From Nelumbo lutea (taxonomy: Eukaryota; Streptophyta; Magnoliopsida; Proteales; Nelumbonaceae): a stretch of DNA of 64,000 bases. Of this stretch, positions 47,055 to 59,967 are shown piece by piece. The first letter of the stretch is position 1. Each line of letters starts with the position of its first letter. The stretch lies in assembly GCA_022828595.1 (NCBI GenBank), contig JAKGHH010000003.1, positions 52,317,759-52,381,758 of the forward strand, given 5' to 3'. The position numbers were made by a program, and so were the translations under genes. Below the pieces are notes generated by a model. It was not told where the DNA came from. It saw only the letters and a program-made list of their open reading frames with translations, and ran no database searches.

Positions 47055-47284
47055 TAAGAAATGCACATGCAATGGGCGGTCCTAATCTTTGATCATATAT
47101 CACATGGATTCCTAAACATGCAAAATATGGGACCTGTAAGCCAAAATTATATATTCTAGAGGGATATATAATCTATAATCTCTATATATAAAAGAGGGAG
47201 TTGCTGTCTTCCTTTTTGTCCTATGAAAAGAAGATAAGAGAGGGTAGACCTGTTGCTGCAACTGATGCCTTAGAGGAAGTCCTA

Positions 47285-47410
47285 TGGTGTATGTTGTTTG
47301 AAGATGACATGGCTTTGGTTAATAAGACTAAAGATTGATTAGATTCAGTTCAGGATATATGCTTTAAGGTGTAAGGTTTAGAATAGAATTAAGTTAAGTA
47401 AACAGAAAAT
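47285..47410 (+). pseudogene. LINE reverse transcriptase fragment
   Basis: Reads LWCMLFEDDMALVNKTKD, close to the Phe-Ala-Asp-Asp catalytic region of plant LINE reverse transcriptases (Ala is Glu here), followed by stops. A short, decayed piece. Confidence 0.65.
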
Positions 47411-47498
47411 ATAGAAAGTAATTCTAATAATGTTATCAATGTGGTTCATGATGACTAGTCATTTTGGCCTCAGTAATTAAGTTCTTGAGTAAGCCTGC

Positions 47499-47681
47499 TT
47501 AAACTAAAATATCATTCAGGTTGAAAGGACTCCTCATAGTGGGGCCTCTTAACCTACGTGTTGTAAGAGAAGACCCCTCTCCAGCATGCCCACTAGAGGA
47601 CTCCTCATGCCTTCCCAAGTCTGGTGACTGCGTTGGTGATGTAATATCATCAACGTTAGGTGTTGACCCAGTATGAGCCAT
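47499..47681 (-). pseudogene. Possible TnpA-like (Ptta/En/Spm) fragment
   Basis: A 60-codon minus frame ending TTRRLRGPTMRSPFNLNDIL resembles the Arg-Gly-Pro-Thr segment found in plant CACTA accessory transposase proteins. Its position inside a CACTA element agrees. The similarity is short. Confidence 0.35.
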
Positions 47682-48756
47682 CGATTGACTTGCATGTGCC
47701 CGTGTATCTTCTATATTGGGTGTGTTACTAGTGGTTGGGCGAGACCCTGATTTACTTGTTCATGATGGTCTCCCCTTTTCTTTAAGTTTCTTCAATATAT
47801 TCATTTTAACCTGTTACAAACCAATGGGGTACAGAGCTTCAAAACCCATAAATTCCTCTTAACTCAGAAAAGAAGATTCATACATTTTTCTTACTATAAT
47901 ATAATGCAGCTAACTACAAAATTTGACATTATCGTGGCATTATCTTCTATAATGCAGCTAACTTGATCTCATTATTGGCTTACATTTTACCAATTGAAGC
48001 AAATATGCATTAATTATTCTGATTTTCTTTCTCAATTTCCTTTCCTTCCTTGTTTCTCATGTATAAACTGTGTTTGAATACTCAAACTAAATATTACTAA
48101 TGCCAGGGGGGTCATTTGAGAGGGCCTTCACACATGATAGATTTTGAACTTGCTAGCTAAAAGGAAGATATTCCAGCAGCAAAATGAAAGGGTCTTAGGA
48201 TCATCTGATTGATGTGATTTTTGTCAAAATATCAGTCACAAGTGGGGACTAATCAAGCAAATATATGGCTTGGATGCATGAATATGTGAATATTTTTCAT
48301 TTTTGAATGCTAGCTATGCCTAAGTTGTTATGTGGGTCATTTTGGTATAAAAAGAGGAGCATGGTCTGAAAAACATATACCATAATAATAATTATAAGGT
48401 ACATTAGTTAATAAATAGGCTCAAAATTTTGGAAGCATACTTCCAGTTAATGGGTATTCCACTAATTTCTTAAAACTAAGGAAACAAATATGTTAGTTTT
48501 AATGTATTTTTTGAAGTAGAACTGATAAGATCATCAGGACTTCCATATAAATGCTATTGTTAAAAATTGTACTATTAAATGAGAATTCTTGATAAGCAAG
48601 CAAAATGATCTCAGTTGAGAACAAAATGAACTTGTGCATATAGTGCTAATGAACCTTAGTCATTTGGTTTAAAGAACTTGTGGTATACACTTCTAGGCTA
48701 ATGAACTTGTGCTATTTGTACATACAGTGCTAATGAACTTGTGGTATATACTTCCA

Positions 48757-49115
48757 GGCTTAGCAGGGCTGGCAGCTACCTATGGTTTGATGTATGCAAT
48801 GGTTGCACAAGACCCAATATTGTGGGCAGGTATCTTGCTAACCTAGGCAAGGAACACTTAACACCCATCAAGTAGATTTTTAGATACTTAAGAGATACTT
48901 TTAAGTTATGGCTATGTTTTGGAGGCTCAAAATAACCTGCTCTGGAAGGTTATACAGATTCGGATTTAGCAATAAACCTTGAGTCAAGGATATCTACTTT
49001 GGGGTACTTGTTCACTTTTGCAAGGGGAGACAGTTTAACCTAGAAAAGAAATATTATGGATGAAAAGGTTTCTTAAAGAACTGGGTTTGTCACAAGAGAA
49101 GTATATGGTATACTA
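48757..49115 (+). pseudogene. Copia RNase H/RT-end fragment
   Basis: Reads LAATYGLMYAMVAQDP-like sequence, then NLGKEHLTPIK, IFRYLRDT, GYTDSDLAINLESRISTLGY and WMKRFLKELGLSQEKYMVY, in the order of the end of copia pol. The segment normally holding the TEAEY motif is missing. Stops interrupt it. Confidence 0.75.
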
Positions 49116-49919
49116 AATTCATGCTCAACTGTACCCTCCTTGGTTCTTTAGTCTTCCCAGTGAGGTAAATAGCCTTAGCTGATTAGCTCTTGCAGTAATA
49201 TACAATTTTATACTCTTGGCCTACTCCAAGTAGTTCATGCTGGCAAGAGGGACAATGACAATTGGAAAATGTATGCTATCCATGTTGTTGCTAGGCATGG
49301 GTGATGAAGATGAAATAACCAAAGTAGCTAAATCCTCATCAACCATTGAATCAGTCCAAGTTCACTGCAAACAAACACTTACACCACCTGAAACTATGAC
49401 TACAGCTCCTAACAAGACTCAAGTACACACCTAGAACAAGCAACTAGCACTTGAAGATGCTCTACCACCCACTTAACAGGTCAGTGAAAAGGTTACACCT
49501 AGAAAATAAGGTTGTAGGTCGAACACCCTCTTGATAGGAAGAAAAGGAGCACCTAGCACTGATAAACCATTTCAAACCAAGAGGAAACCCTCCAACAAGC
49601 AAGAAGAAATCTGTTTCTCAGATTTCAATGACCAAAAACAGAGTAGGACACACCTCTTGCATCACTTGAACCATACATAAGCCCCTTAACATATCAAAAA
49701 ACTGCAATTGGTATACACCTCTGCAGCTAAACAGACCTTCATTCCATTAAATCCATGCAGCCATGGGTCAATGATCCCTTATTTCTTCATTCGAAAATAC
49801 TCAGCCACCAGAGAATAACCTCCCTTGGTTCCACACCTCTTGTTTACAGGTTGCTCCCACCGAACAGTAACACCTAACATCAAAGGCATTTCTTAAATAT
49901 CACATGCCAAAGCTACTAC

Positions 49920-50044
49920 TTTTTTTTTGAAGAGTAAAGTGAAAATTCATTAATTGAAATAAAGAAATACAATCCGAGAGGTGACAAGATGGCACCTCGC
50001 CATACAAAACAAAGCAACTCTAAACTAAAAAGCAAAAACTGATC
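49920..50044 (-). mobile_element. 5'-truncated LINE tail with 12-bp target duplication
   Basis: On the minus strand the sequence ends ATTAATGAATTTTCACTTTA then a poly-A tail, the form of plant L1 3' ends. Perfect 12-bp copies of CAAAGCTACTAC flank it (49908-49919 and 50045-50056). Confidence 0.85.
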
Positions 50045-51129
50045 CAAAGCTACTACCTAATACTGTGTGCTTATTTTAAACATAATAAAGAGTCGTAGTT
50101 GAAATTTAAAGCATCACCAACATTTGATGTCAGATACCTCATTAAAGATATAGCATCCTTTTGACCAATGCTAGAAGGCATCACCAACATTTGACTTTAT
50201 CTCGAGGTAACCAAGGTCATCAACTACAAATCCAATTGATTTCAAATCCTTCAACAACTAGGCATGTGGTCAGTGCTAGTACACTCTAGACCTTCAAAAC
50301 AATGATGTTTTGAAAGAAAATAAAATTTTCAATTGAGCATATCCTGATGTGCATAAGGAATGTGAAGCATCGAAAAATTCTCTGACAAGAATATGGTAAG
50401 TTACTGAATAATCCAGCCCCATCCCAGACAATCAAGATCAGTTCCCAAAACTAAAAGATTTAAACTAAAAACAAAAATTGCTAGAATGAACATCTTTTAA
50501 CGAAGAAATTATTGTCTGTAGATGATTGTAATGGATGCTTAAAAGATGAAAAAGAAACTAGCGATAGAATAAGGGAAAATAGTAGTAAACCCACATTGAG
50601 AATGGTAGAGGAGGAAGATGGTCAGTTGGTTCTCACTTCTCACTGTTCATTGCTGCTGAAATTTCTCCTCTTGCTCAAACGGATAGAGATCGCCAAGAGA
50701 ACGGCCCAGAAATTTCTCCCTTCTCAAGCATGGAACTTTCTTCTTCTCAAACTTCAGTATAAATAATTTTTTTGTGAAGGAATCTTTCCCCCTCTCAAAC
50801 GGACAGAAGTCTGCTATCTTTCTTTCTCGTGAAGAAGCTTGTCTTCTTTGAAAATTTTTTGCAGGGAGAGAACCCTCCTATCTTGTCGAACAGGAAAGAC
50901 TTCGCGTGGGAGAGAAAATTTTTTGCTCTCCCGCATTAGACTGGTTTGTTGTAAAATCCGCCAATTCAGTAAATGATTAGACCGGTTCATTGTAAAATCC
51001 GTCGAGTCTATTAATATAAACCGCCGCGGCAGCATTTAAAACCAATGTAGGCGGCAGTCTTTCATAGCGGCGGCCAGAAAGACCGCCGACTCTAAACCTT
51101 CGGGTTAGACCATTTTTCTTGTAGTGAGA

Positions 51130-53200
51130 ACAAAAGAGAATATTATAATAACTGATCTTTGCCATCAAAAATTGCACCACACCAACACAACATGATGTCC
51201 TATATATTAGAAGGAGAGACCTAGCCAACTCCACATAAAGATAAGCCACAAAGCATTGAATGGAAAAGCATGGTTGCATCATTCACTATTTTTGTAACAT
51301 TCCATACACCTATCAGGTTAAAAAGGTGAAGTCTTTAGATCTTACTTGCTAAAGTGCTCACAAGCTCCTATGTAATTATTCTGAAGGTAACATGTGCTTC
51401 AGCAACCTCTGGTCTTCAGCTCACTAATGTTTATTTTTAAATTGCAACACATCCTTGGCCCGTGAGATAAGAGGTACACCATAGAGAACTTCCAGATAAA
51501 GATTTCTTATAATAGAAAGTTTTCAAGAAATAAACAACTATTCTAATCACTACAATTACTGCAAGTTAGTATCCCATTATTAATTTTCTCACTGGTCTTT
51601 GGCTTATTAAAGCAAATGAACCACAACTCTAGTTCTATCCTAGACTCTAACTTAGAAATAAGACATTACTTGAATATCACCTTTAAGTGTCATGAATGTT
51701 CTTCAAAATTCACATGAAAGTATAAATAAGACATTACTTTTCACCTGTTTCCACTGTTCTGTACCTATTCCCTCACCCTCACCCCCCCCTCTCTAAAAAT
51801 AATTCTTTCAAACACAAGAAATTAGACTGATGACTTTTTTTTATCAATTCCTTTATTTTCCAATAAAAGTCCAAGGAGAACTAACATTCTGTGTAAGTTA
51901 AGATGGTTCTTCTAATATTTATATCCTAATTCACAATCTCCATCAGAAAGCCTAAAAAATATCTCCATCAACAAGAATAATATAATTATAGTTCCCTAAT
52001 GTAACTCCAAGAGTCCTACATCATTGTAGCTCCATCAAAACCAACCCTATAAACATATATTGATTCATATTGAATCAAAACAACTGGTAGGTTTAAAGGC
52101 TTGAGTACAACATGCTATCAAGTAACAACAAAGAAATCTTATGAGAACACACCATTCAACAGTCACACATCCTCCCCATAATGGGGCCTACAATTTCTTT
52201 TTTGCTAAGAAAACTTGGAAAGAGAATGGAAAGGGTAAAGGTGGTATTCCAGATCATTAGACAAGTAAACAAGTTTCCTTCCTTTTAGTTGATAGTACAA
52301 TCAAGAGATGTGGAAAACCTAATAGCATATTCTCAACTTATGAGCACATATAACACAAGTAATAAGACAAGGTTACATGCATCTTTCTGCATAGATGATA
52401 TAGTGAGATACATATCTAAACCTACAGAAAAACCACATAGGTTATCATCAATTATCTAGTCAAAGGATTATTAGCTTCACATGCAATGAAAAGGTTTCCT
52501 ATGGAATGATTACAAAGGGAATTGAGATACTTCATACCACAGGAGAGCACTTCTAGCACCTAAAGGATCAATGGCATTCATAGTTCCACAACCTCCATGG
52601 TTTCAAAGTGCAAAAAGGAGTTGCATAATTACCACTCATAAATGTCCCTTTCCTTAGAAGAAACTCCCTTAAATCAAAAGGGTAGAAACAATCAACAAAA
52701 CTAATATGAAACAAGAAAGAAGAGATAAGTTAGTTGACCAATACAAACTAATCAATAAAGTAGAAATTGATAATTCATGACCAGTAGAAAGATCACATCG
52801 ATTACCAGTCCCAGACAAACCTTAGCTGATCTACAAAAAACTAGAAGAAACAGGCGTGGCCAGGTTAACCAATAGAAAAGGTGACCAGTGACGGCAACTA
52901 GGTGGAGTGGAGACAACAACTGGGATGATCAATGCTGCCAGCAATAGAGGGAGGATGGTGATGACAACACTTCAACATTTGCGATGACTTGATGGAGCAG
53001 CTGCGGTGGCAGAGAAGCAGAACTCAGAGATACGCAACAGCGATGGCAGAAAAGAAGAACTCAGCATTCTCTACCTAAAAGAATCAATGGTAGAGAAGAA
53101 GAAAAGAGTGGAGGAGAAACGCAGAGCTGATTTTCGGAGAGGTAGAACAAAGTGAAGAGAGAAACACAGAGGTGATTTTTCAAGAAGTAGAACGAGATAC
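51130..53200. other. Right inner part of the PIF-like element
   Basis: No transposase domain recognised. 52840-53070 is rich in GATGACAAC/GGTGGCAG words. No gene is supported. Confidence 0.4.
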
Positions 53201-53803
53201 ATTTTCGAACTTTTATATCTTGTGGGGGCAATTTTGAAATTTTTTATTTTTATTTGCTTACCCTCCACTCGGGAAATCAACTTACCTGAGTCGAAGGGTA
53301 TCATTTTACCTAGGAAAGTGACACCCGGGTAAATCAAACTTACCATGGGTTCCACAAACTTCCCCCCCTTCATTTCACGAAAAACGAACATGGCCTGAGA
53401 ATCATGAGGTTCCCACCCAAATGGTGTAATTTCATTGAACATTAATGCTCATAAGTATAGTATCTTTTTCTCTCAGTTCTCTCTTCTCTCTTCTTCTCTC
53501 TCTCTTTTCTCTATTCTTCCATTCTTCTCTCTTGCATAACATGGTACCAAAGCAGGACTATCAGATCTGATTTGCACTGGATTTCTAGATCTGCCGCCCT
53601 TATCTGTTGTTCGACTGATTAAAGATCTCACACACTGAAGTAATTTTTCTCTCTTTCTCTCTTACCTTTTTTTTTTTCTAGTCGTGTGCTAGGGCAAAAC
53701 CTGTACTAGGTTTGCCGATTGGATGTGAGGTGATCATCACCTATTTCTTTCCTTTTTTGTGGGGTCAACTGATCCCTATGAAACTGTAGGTTGTAAGGAC
53801 ATT

Positions 53804-53925
53804 TTTGTGTGCTGCAACAGCTACTTTTATGGTGAACTGAGGGTTAGAAAGTGACCAGTACCTCTTGTGTGCTGCAACAACAGCTTTTATGGTGAACTGA
53901 AGGTTAGAAAGTGACCAATACTTGT
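53804..53925 (+). repeat. Tandem duplication in copia 2 leader
   Basis: Two units of about 60 bp share GTGTGCTGCAACA, TTTTATGGTGAACTGA and GGTTAGAAAGTGACCA. Related TTGTAACA and GATGACCT words follow to 54050. Confidence 0.8.
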
Positions 53926-54179
53926 TGTAACAGCAGTCCCATTGATGCATAGGTCAAGAGATGACCTGTATGCAATGTGGCAACACTTGTGTTGAGCTTG
54001 TAAGTCAAGGGATGACCTATTAGTGTTGTAACAACACTTGTGTTTTTACAAAAGGAGGTGTGTTTCTGAAGAATGTGTTTTTTTTCACTCCCCCTCCTCT
54101 TTTTGATCCTCCTCCTTTTCGTGTCTTCTTCCGTTGTCACAAAGGCCAACCAAATTCAAGAGCTGTGGAGAATCCAAAA

Positions 54180-55898
54180 GTTGTACCTCCAATGCCATTA
54201 AACTCTTGGGGGCAGATCATACTCACTCAGGTATCTTGGTTCCCATTGATGTTCCTGACCCCATTGCAATTGATACCTCTATTGCTAATGACCTTGACCT
54301 TCCTATTGCTCACAGGAAAGGTGTTAGATCGTGCACCATTAAAGACCCCATTTCTCATTTTGTTTTCTATGAAAACATTTCACCCCTCTTTTTGAGCCTT
54401 TCTCACATCCATTGACAGTGTCCCTATCCCTAAGAATGTAGTAAAAGCTCTTTCAGTACCTGAATGGACAAATGCTATGAAGGAAGAAATTAATGCCCTT
54501 CATAAAAATGACACATGGGAACTTGTAGATCTTCCTAAGGGAAAGGATCTAGTTGGATGTAAATGGGTGTTCACAGTCAAACATAGGGCTAATGGCACAG
54601 TGGAGAGGTATAAAGCTCGTTTAGTGGTAAAGGGGTTTACAAAAGTGTACGGAGTTGATTATGTAGAGACTTTTGCACCCGTTGCCAAGATGAACTCCAT
54701 TAGAGTTCTATTCTCTCTTGTTGCTAATCTTGACTGGGATCTACATCAGCTTGATATCAAGAATGCATTCTTGAATGGTAACTTTGAAGAGGAAATTTAC
54801 ATGATGCAATCCCCTGGTTTTCAGGTTCAAGGCAATGAGCAAAAGGTGTGCAGGTTGAAAAAGTCTTTATACGGGATGAAACAATTATCGAGAGCCTTAT
54901 TCAGCAGATTCCATGCAGCGGTTCAACAAAAAGGATACAAGCAATGTCAATCTGATCACACATTGTTTATGAAAAGGGGAGAAGGTAAAATTGCTGCTTT
55001 GATAGTATATGTTGATGATATAATTATCACTGGCGACTGGAAGGATGAAGTCCAAAAGTTGAAGAGTTTTCTTGCCACACAATTTGAAGTAAAGGATTTA
55101 GGTCCTCTAAGATACTTCCTAGGAATTGAAGTTGCCCGCTCAAAAAAGGGTATCTTCATTTTCCAAAGGAAGTATGTCCTAGATTTACTCCAAGATATAG
55201 GAAAAATGGAAGTGAAGCTAGTTGATTCCCCTATTGATCCTTATCAAGGATGTGAAACAATTTCAGAGACTTATAGGGATATTGTTATATCTTTTTATGA
55301 CCCACCCAAACATTGCTTATGCAGATGGTGTCCTTAGCCAATTCATGCATCCCCCTTTGACCACTCATCTTGAAGCAGTAGAAAGAATCATTCGATACCT
55401 TAAAAGGTTTCTAGGCGCTGGCTTGTTGTTTCAAAAGCATAGACTCATCTTGAAGTGTATATTGATGCAGATTGGGCAGGATCCCTAAATGACAGAAAGT
55501 CAACTAGTGGCTATTATACCTTCGTAAGAGGAAATCTAGTTATTTGGAGAAGCAAAAAGCAAAGTGTGGTAGGTAGGTCCAGTGCTAAAGCTGAATATCG
55601 AGCAATGGCTCATGGAGTGGCTGAAATTATGTAAATAAAGAATCTCTTAAGTGGGTTGGGTTTTCTAGTGGACAGACCCATAAACATTGCTGTTAACCCT
55701 GTGCTACATGATAGAACTAAACACATTGAGGTCGACAAGCATTTTATCAGAGAGAAGGTTATCACAGGAGAATTGTATACTCCCTATGTCAACACTAAGG
55801 ATCAACTTGCAAACATCTTTACAAAAGGACTACACCATTCACGACATCATGATTTATGTGACAAGTTGGGTATGATTGACATCTATGTCCCAACTTGA
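54180..55898 (+). pseudogene. Copia element 2 pol (RT and RNase H)
   Basis: After a linker (PIAHRKGVRSCTIKDPISHF), a 286-codon frame gives most of the copia reverse transcriptase: KWVFTVKHRANGTVERYKAR, VETFAPVAKM, LDIKNAFLNG, KSLYGMKQ and YVDD (55004-55020) intact, then FEVKDLGPLRYFLGIEVA. A deletion and frameshift near 55275 remove the next segment. RNase H continues in other frames (LNDRKSTSGYY, SSAKAEYRAMAHG, then a TAA, then HIEVDKHFIREKV, IFTKGL). RT copies the element RNA; this one is broken. Confidence 0.9.
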
Positions 55899-55905
55899 GG
55901 GGGAG

Positions 55906-56060
55906 TGTTAACAACTATTATTTTTCCTATGTATAGTACCATAGGGGTACTATTGTACTTTTACTCTTTTTTATTTTAGTTGTTGTTGCCCTAGTATATA
56001 TATTAAAAAAGTTGCACTGCCAGTAGTATATTTTGCTCTCAGTTCTCTCTTCTCTCTTCT

Positions 56061-56094
<34 letters not shown>

Positions 56095-56126
56095 CTCTCT
56101 TCTTCCATTCTTCTCTCCTCATAACA
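55906..56126 (+). repeat. 3' LTR of copia element 2
   Basis: Begins TGTTAACAAC after a purine run, ends CATAACA. Its last ~90 bp, including a (CT)n run, align with the residual 5' LTR. Confidence 0.85.
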
Positions 56127-58032
56127 AATTCATTTCCTCTACTTGTTTTGTTATCATATTGAGAAGCACAGTAGGCAAATGTTTTAAATTAAAAAGGGGT
56201 CTCAGACAAGGAGATCCAATTTCTCCTTATTTATTCATCATTGGTATGCAAGTTCTAACTTCTCTATTTACAGGACGTTGAAGCAAATGGTCTAATCTCT
56301 AGTTTCCAAGTGAAACAATCGGAGGAAAGTACAAGTCCATCTACTCTTAGCAAATGATTGCTTACTTTTCTGTGAAGCCAATCCACAACAGCTTCGGAAT
56401 CTAAAAGCTATTCTTAATCAATTTGAGAAGCTATCTGGACAAGCAAATTAATTACTCCAAGTTAGGGATATTCTTCAGCAGCAACATTCCCAGAAGACAT
56501 CGAAGTTTCATATGTTCTATAATGCATGGGTATCAACAATACTGAGTCATCGATGAAGTATCTTGGTGTCAAAATAGGAGGAAACAAGGAAAATAAAGAA
56601 CAACAACAAGACCTTCATAAATTAAATTTTCGTTTAGAATCTTGGCAAGCAAAATTGCTATCTCAAGCAGGCGGAAGTACTTTGGTGCAATCTGCGGTGC
56701 ATGCTATTCCTATTTATACCAGAGTACTAACATCTTGCCAAACTCACAATATGACAGGCTTTGCAGAAATTTTTGGTGGAAGGCATCTCAAGAGAACTCA
56801 AATTCCCATATGATCTCTTGGGAAAAACTATGTCGACCCAAGCATCGAGGAGGCCTAGAACTTAGGATGGGCCAAGAGATGAGCATGGCTATGTTCTCAA
56901 AGCAAATATGGAGGCTCCTAAATAGTGAGAATTCTCTCTGGGCAAGCTTTATTAGGGCAAAATACTACTCGAAAGATTGTATTTTTAAAGTTAAAACCTC
57001 AAGGAATTGCTCACAGTGGTGGAAAACTGCATTGAAATTACTGCAACAATTGAAAAATAATCTGTGCTGGGTAACCAGAATTTCATGGGGACCTACAGGT
57101 TCAACCATAGTATAAAGACATCCTAGTGTCTAATTTCCTTAATAGAACCACAATTGGAATCTTCCTCATCTTCAACATTTCTTTCCTCTTTCCATCATAG
57201 AGCACATTCAGAGAATTAGACCACTAACTGAGGTTCATCAAGATAAACTCATCTGATCTAAAACTCAGAATGGAGTCTTCTCAGTCAAGTCGGCATACAA
57301 AGAGTTTCTCCTCACCAAACCCTCCTCATCCCACTAATTTTTCAAATGGTCACTCTTATGGAAGTTAAAGATACCTTACAAGTATCAATTATTCATGTGG
57401 AAGGCATTATGGAATGGGATTCCTATTCAAAGCAAGTTGCATAAGCAGAAGTAGTCAGTCGAAATATGCTACCTAGGTAACTCTCATCAGTAATCATTCC
57501 ACCACATCTTCTTTCATTGCCCATTTGCTCGAACAATATGGTGTGAAACTCAGATGGGTATCAACCCAGAGTTCATTCCAGATGCTCCTCTACATCAGAT
57601 TGTGTCTGAATGGCTGAATGAACTGTCTCAAACCTTGTGTAAGGAGGAAGTGCAGCATCACCTTGCTCGGTTCTGTATTCTTCTTAGACTCATATGGGAG
57701 AGAGAAATTCAAGGAAATTCCAAAGACTATCCTCTTCACCAATCCAAGTGATCGACAAACTTAATCAACTTTATAATTAAATGGAGGCCTTTAAATCTTC
57801 ATGATCATCATGGATTAAACCCAAACAGTGCTAATAACTCTGATGTTGTTATGTTGTTTGTTGATGGATCATTCAGATCTTCTAACATGCTTGCTAGTGT
57901 TTCCTATGCTTTGGTCTCTAAAGAAAACCATCTTATTACTGCAGCAGGAAGCGAAGATGCTGAATTGGGTGCTATAATTAAAGGTCTTCAAGTGGCTCAA
58001 ATGGAAGGAATCAAGAAAATATTCATCTCAAC
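56127..58032 (+). pseudogene. LINE ORF2: RT core, zinc finger, RNase H start
   Basis: Reads ISSTCF, LKRGLRQGDPISPYLFIIGM, CLLFCEANPQQLRNLKAIL, MKYLGVKIGG, WQAKLLSQAGGSTLVQSA, RNFWWKASQEN, LCRPKHRGGLELR, then zinc-finger part YQLFMWKALWNGIPIQSKLH. RNase H starts at 57851 (LFVDGSFRSSNMLASVSYAL, SEDAELGAIIKGLQVAQ). Multiple stops and frameshifts. The RNase H domain marks the plant L1 subgroup that carries one. Confidence 0.85.
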
Positions 58033-58314
58033 GTTTTTAAAACCAATTCGGAGAATGAACCGGTCAGGGGTCCGATTCCTAGGTCAAATGGTCCAATCGT
58101 TTGAATTGAATGGTCAGCCCATTCTGATAAAATTATAAAAAAATAAAAAAAAATAAAAAATGGTCAAAACTGTTCAAACAATTAACTGCCCGGGTCAACG
58201 GTTTCCTGACCAAAATCAACGACTTTTAAAAAAAATCCAATTTAAAAAAAAAAAAACAGAATCGATCACTTAACTGATTCCCGGTTTTTCCCGTACTGTC
58301 CGATTTTGAAAACC
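58033..58314. mobile_element. Small repeat inserted in LINE RNase H
   Basis: Ends GTTTTTAAAACCAATTCGG and CCGATTTTGAAAAC are imperfect inverted repeats. It is related to 59444-59744 and about 30190-30440. ATATTCATCT (58019-58028) and ATATTCTTATCT (58315-58326) flank it, a likely decayed target duplication. RNase H homology resumes at once on the right. Confidence 0.7.
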
Positions 58315-58974
58315 ATATTCTTATCTATGCAGCGAAGGCAGCGCATAAAAATCCAAAATAAAGATCATAGTGGCAATTGGTTAGAAAGCATGCTCCTGCA
58401 TCACATATTCTGTTTAATCAAATCATTAGATGACGTCCAAATCAAGCACATAAACCGCAACCAAAACTCTTTGGTTCATCTTTTTGCCTATTGGTCATGT
58501 AAATACAATATAAATATTTAGTTATGTATGTAATGAACTTAATGTTTCTGCTTACATTAATTAAAGTTTATTCCTATTTTGCCAAAACAAAATTATCATG
58601 TCTTTCTGATATCATACACTTTTTTCTAATTATTCATAAAAAAAAAATTATGTATACATAATTGGCATATGTCAAAATAGACAATATAGAACGTGTTTAT
58701 GAAAACATGTAAAGCCAAAAGAAGAAAAAAGTCATGTACACAGGATGCAAAGATACCTAGAGCCGTTTGGTATGGTTTATGCGGATCGGATCTAGTAAGC
58801 ATAATATAATAAGTACGCTCAAAAGTGGTTTTTAATCTTTTTCAAGAGTAGGGGTTGCAGGTAATTAAGGGACAGGGTGTCTAAAAATTATTAAGTGTTC
58901 ATTGAAGTGCTTACAACTTTGTGCCTACCTGATCCCGACTCAGCTCATGCATGGATGAGTTGCAATGATGAATT

Positions 58975-59155
58975 CACATCTCTGCCTCACAAGGGACCAT
59001 CCCACAACACCCTACAGCACATCCCTTCCATGTATTGAGAACATCTCCCGATGATAATACCAGAATTGATGATGTCATCATTGGGAGATATTCCCAAAAC
59101 ACGGCAGGGATGTGCTAGAACGTTGTGGGGTGTCTCCTCGTGGGGCAGAGATGTG
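58975..59155. mobile_element. Palindromic MITE related to 12176-12367
   Basis: CACATCTCTGCCTCACAAGG on the left and the complement CACATCTCTGCCCCACGAGG on the right. The centre shares GGGAATATCTCCC-type and TGTATTG words with 12176-12367. No clear target duplication. It lies in the upstream region of the P450 pseudogene. Confidence 0.7.
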
Positions 59156-59443
59156 TACTCAAAAATGATAGAGCGTGGTGGTTGAACACCCGAATTAAAT
59201 AAAAGACAGTGGCACACTTTTTGGATTTTCACCAAACATAGATAGGATTAGCTGAATGTCTTAACTGCTGGAACCAATAATATAACACTCCACACCAGTC
59301 ATAAACTATATGGGGCCTACAATCACTCAACCTCTCAGTGTGAAACCTATGTATTTTTTCACTGGTGTGAAGCGCTATTATGGGTTCCACAGCCTGTCAT
59401 ACAGCTAAAGCGTTCAACTAATCCAAATTCAGTTATGATCAAT

Positions 59444-59744
59444 GTTTTAAAAAATGACCCGAAAAAAGAACCATTATGGGCACCGATTTTTGGGTCAATG
59501 GTCTGACTGTCCGGTTCGAACGAACGGACCATTTTGATAACAAAATTAAAAATAAATAATAAATAAATAACAGTAAAAAACTGTTGAATGGATCAACGGC
59601 TCGACCGCCCGGATCAATAATTTATTGATTTTTTTTAATAATTTTTTATCAGATTCTAGGTTTTGGGTAAAACAGAACCAGTTACCTAAACAGTTCCTGG
59701 GCCAAACGGTCTGACCGTCTGGGTCAGCGGGGATTCGAAAACGT
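59444..59744. repeat. Dispersed GTTTTNAAAA-ended repeat
   Basis: A third member of the family at 58033-58314, with TCTGACCGTCTGGGTCAGCGG and AAACAGAACCAGTTACC words. It lies between the upstream region and the start codon of the P450 pseudogene's paralogous block. Confidence 0.5.
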
Positions 59745-59967
59745 TGGTTGTGGCGTTTCCATGGAGTCAAATAAGCCACATCCCAAAAATCCTCCCATAC
59801 GGGCCGGCACATAGTGCTCTTGCAAGTTGCACCTCTAGAATAAAGTGATTTATACTGTAGACACTAGACAAGATCTTGTCCATCACTACACAGTACACCA
59901 TATAGATACCAGTTTACCATCAACTCAACTTTTATCTCTTTTTTGTCTGAATTTCTTTACTGCCACC

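Larger units (their letters stand above)
53436..56126 (+). mobile_element. Copia element 2, internal deletion derivative
   Basis: A residual 5' LTR (about 53436-53541), PBS-like TGGTACCAAAGC immediately after it, pol from the integrase-RT linker onward, PPT GAGGGGGAG (55897-55905) and a complete 221-bp 3' LTR (55906-56126, TGTTAACAAC to CATAACA). Gag, protease and integrase core are absent. It lies within the LINE between CNFI and ISST codons, where TTCATT is repeated on both sides. Confidence 0.85.

Noticed and set aside
53071..53442. 123-codon minus-strand frame
   Set aside because: Spans the PIF-like terminus into LINE sequence on the other strand; a chance frame.
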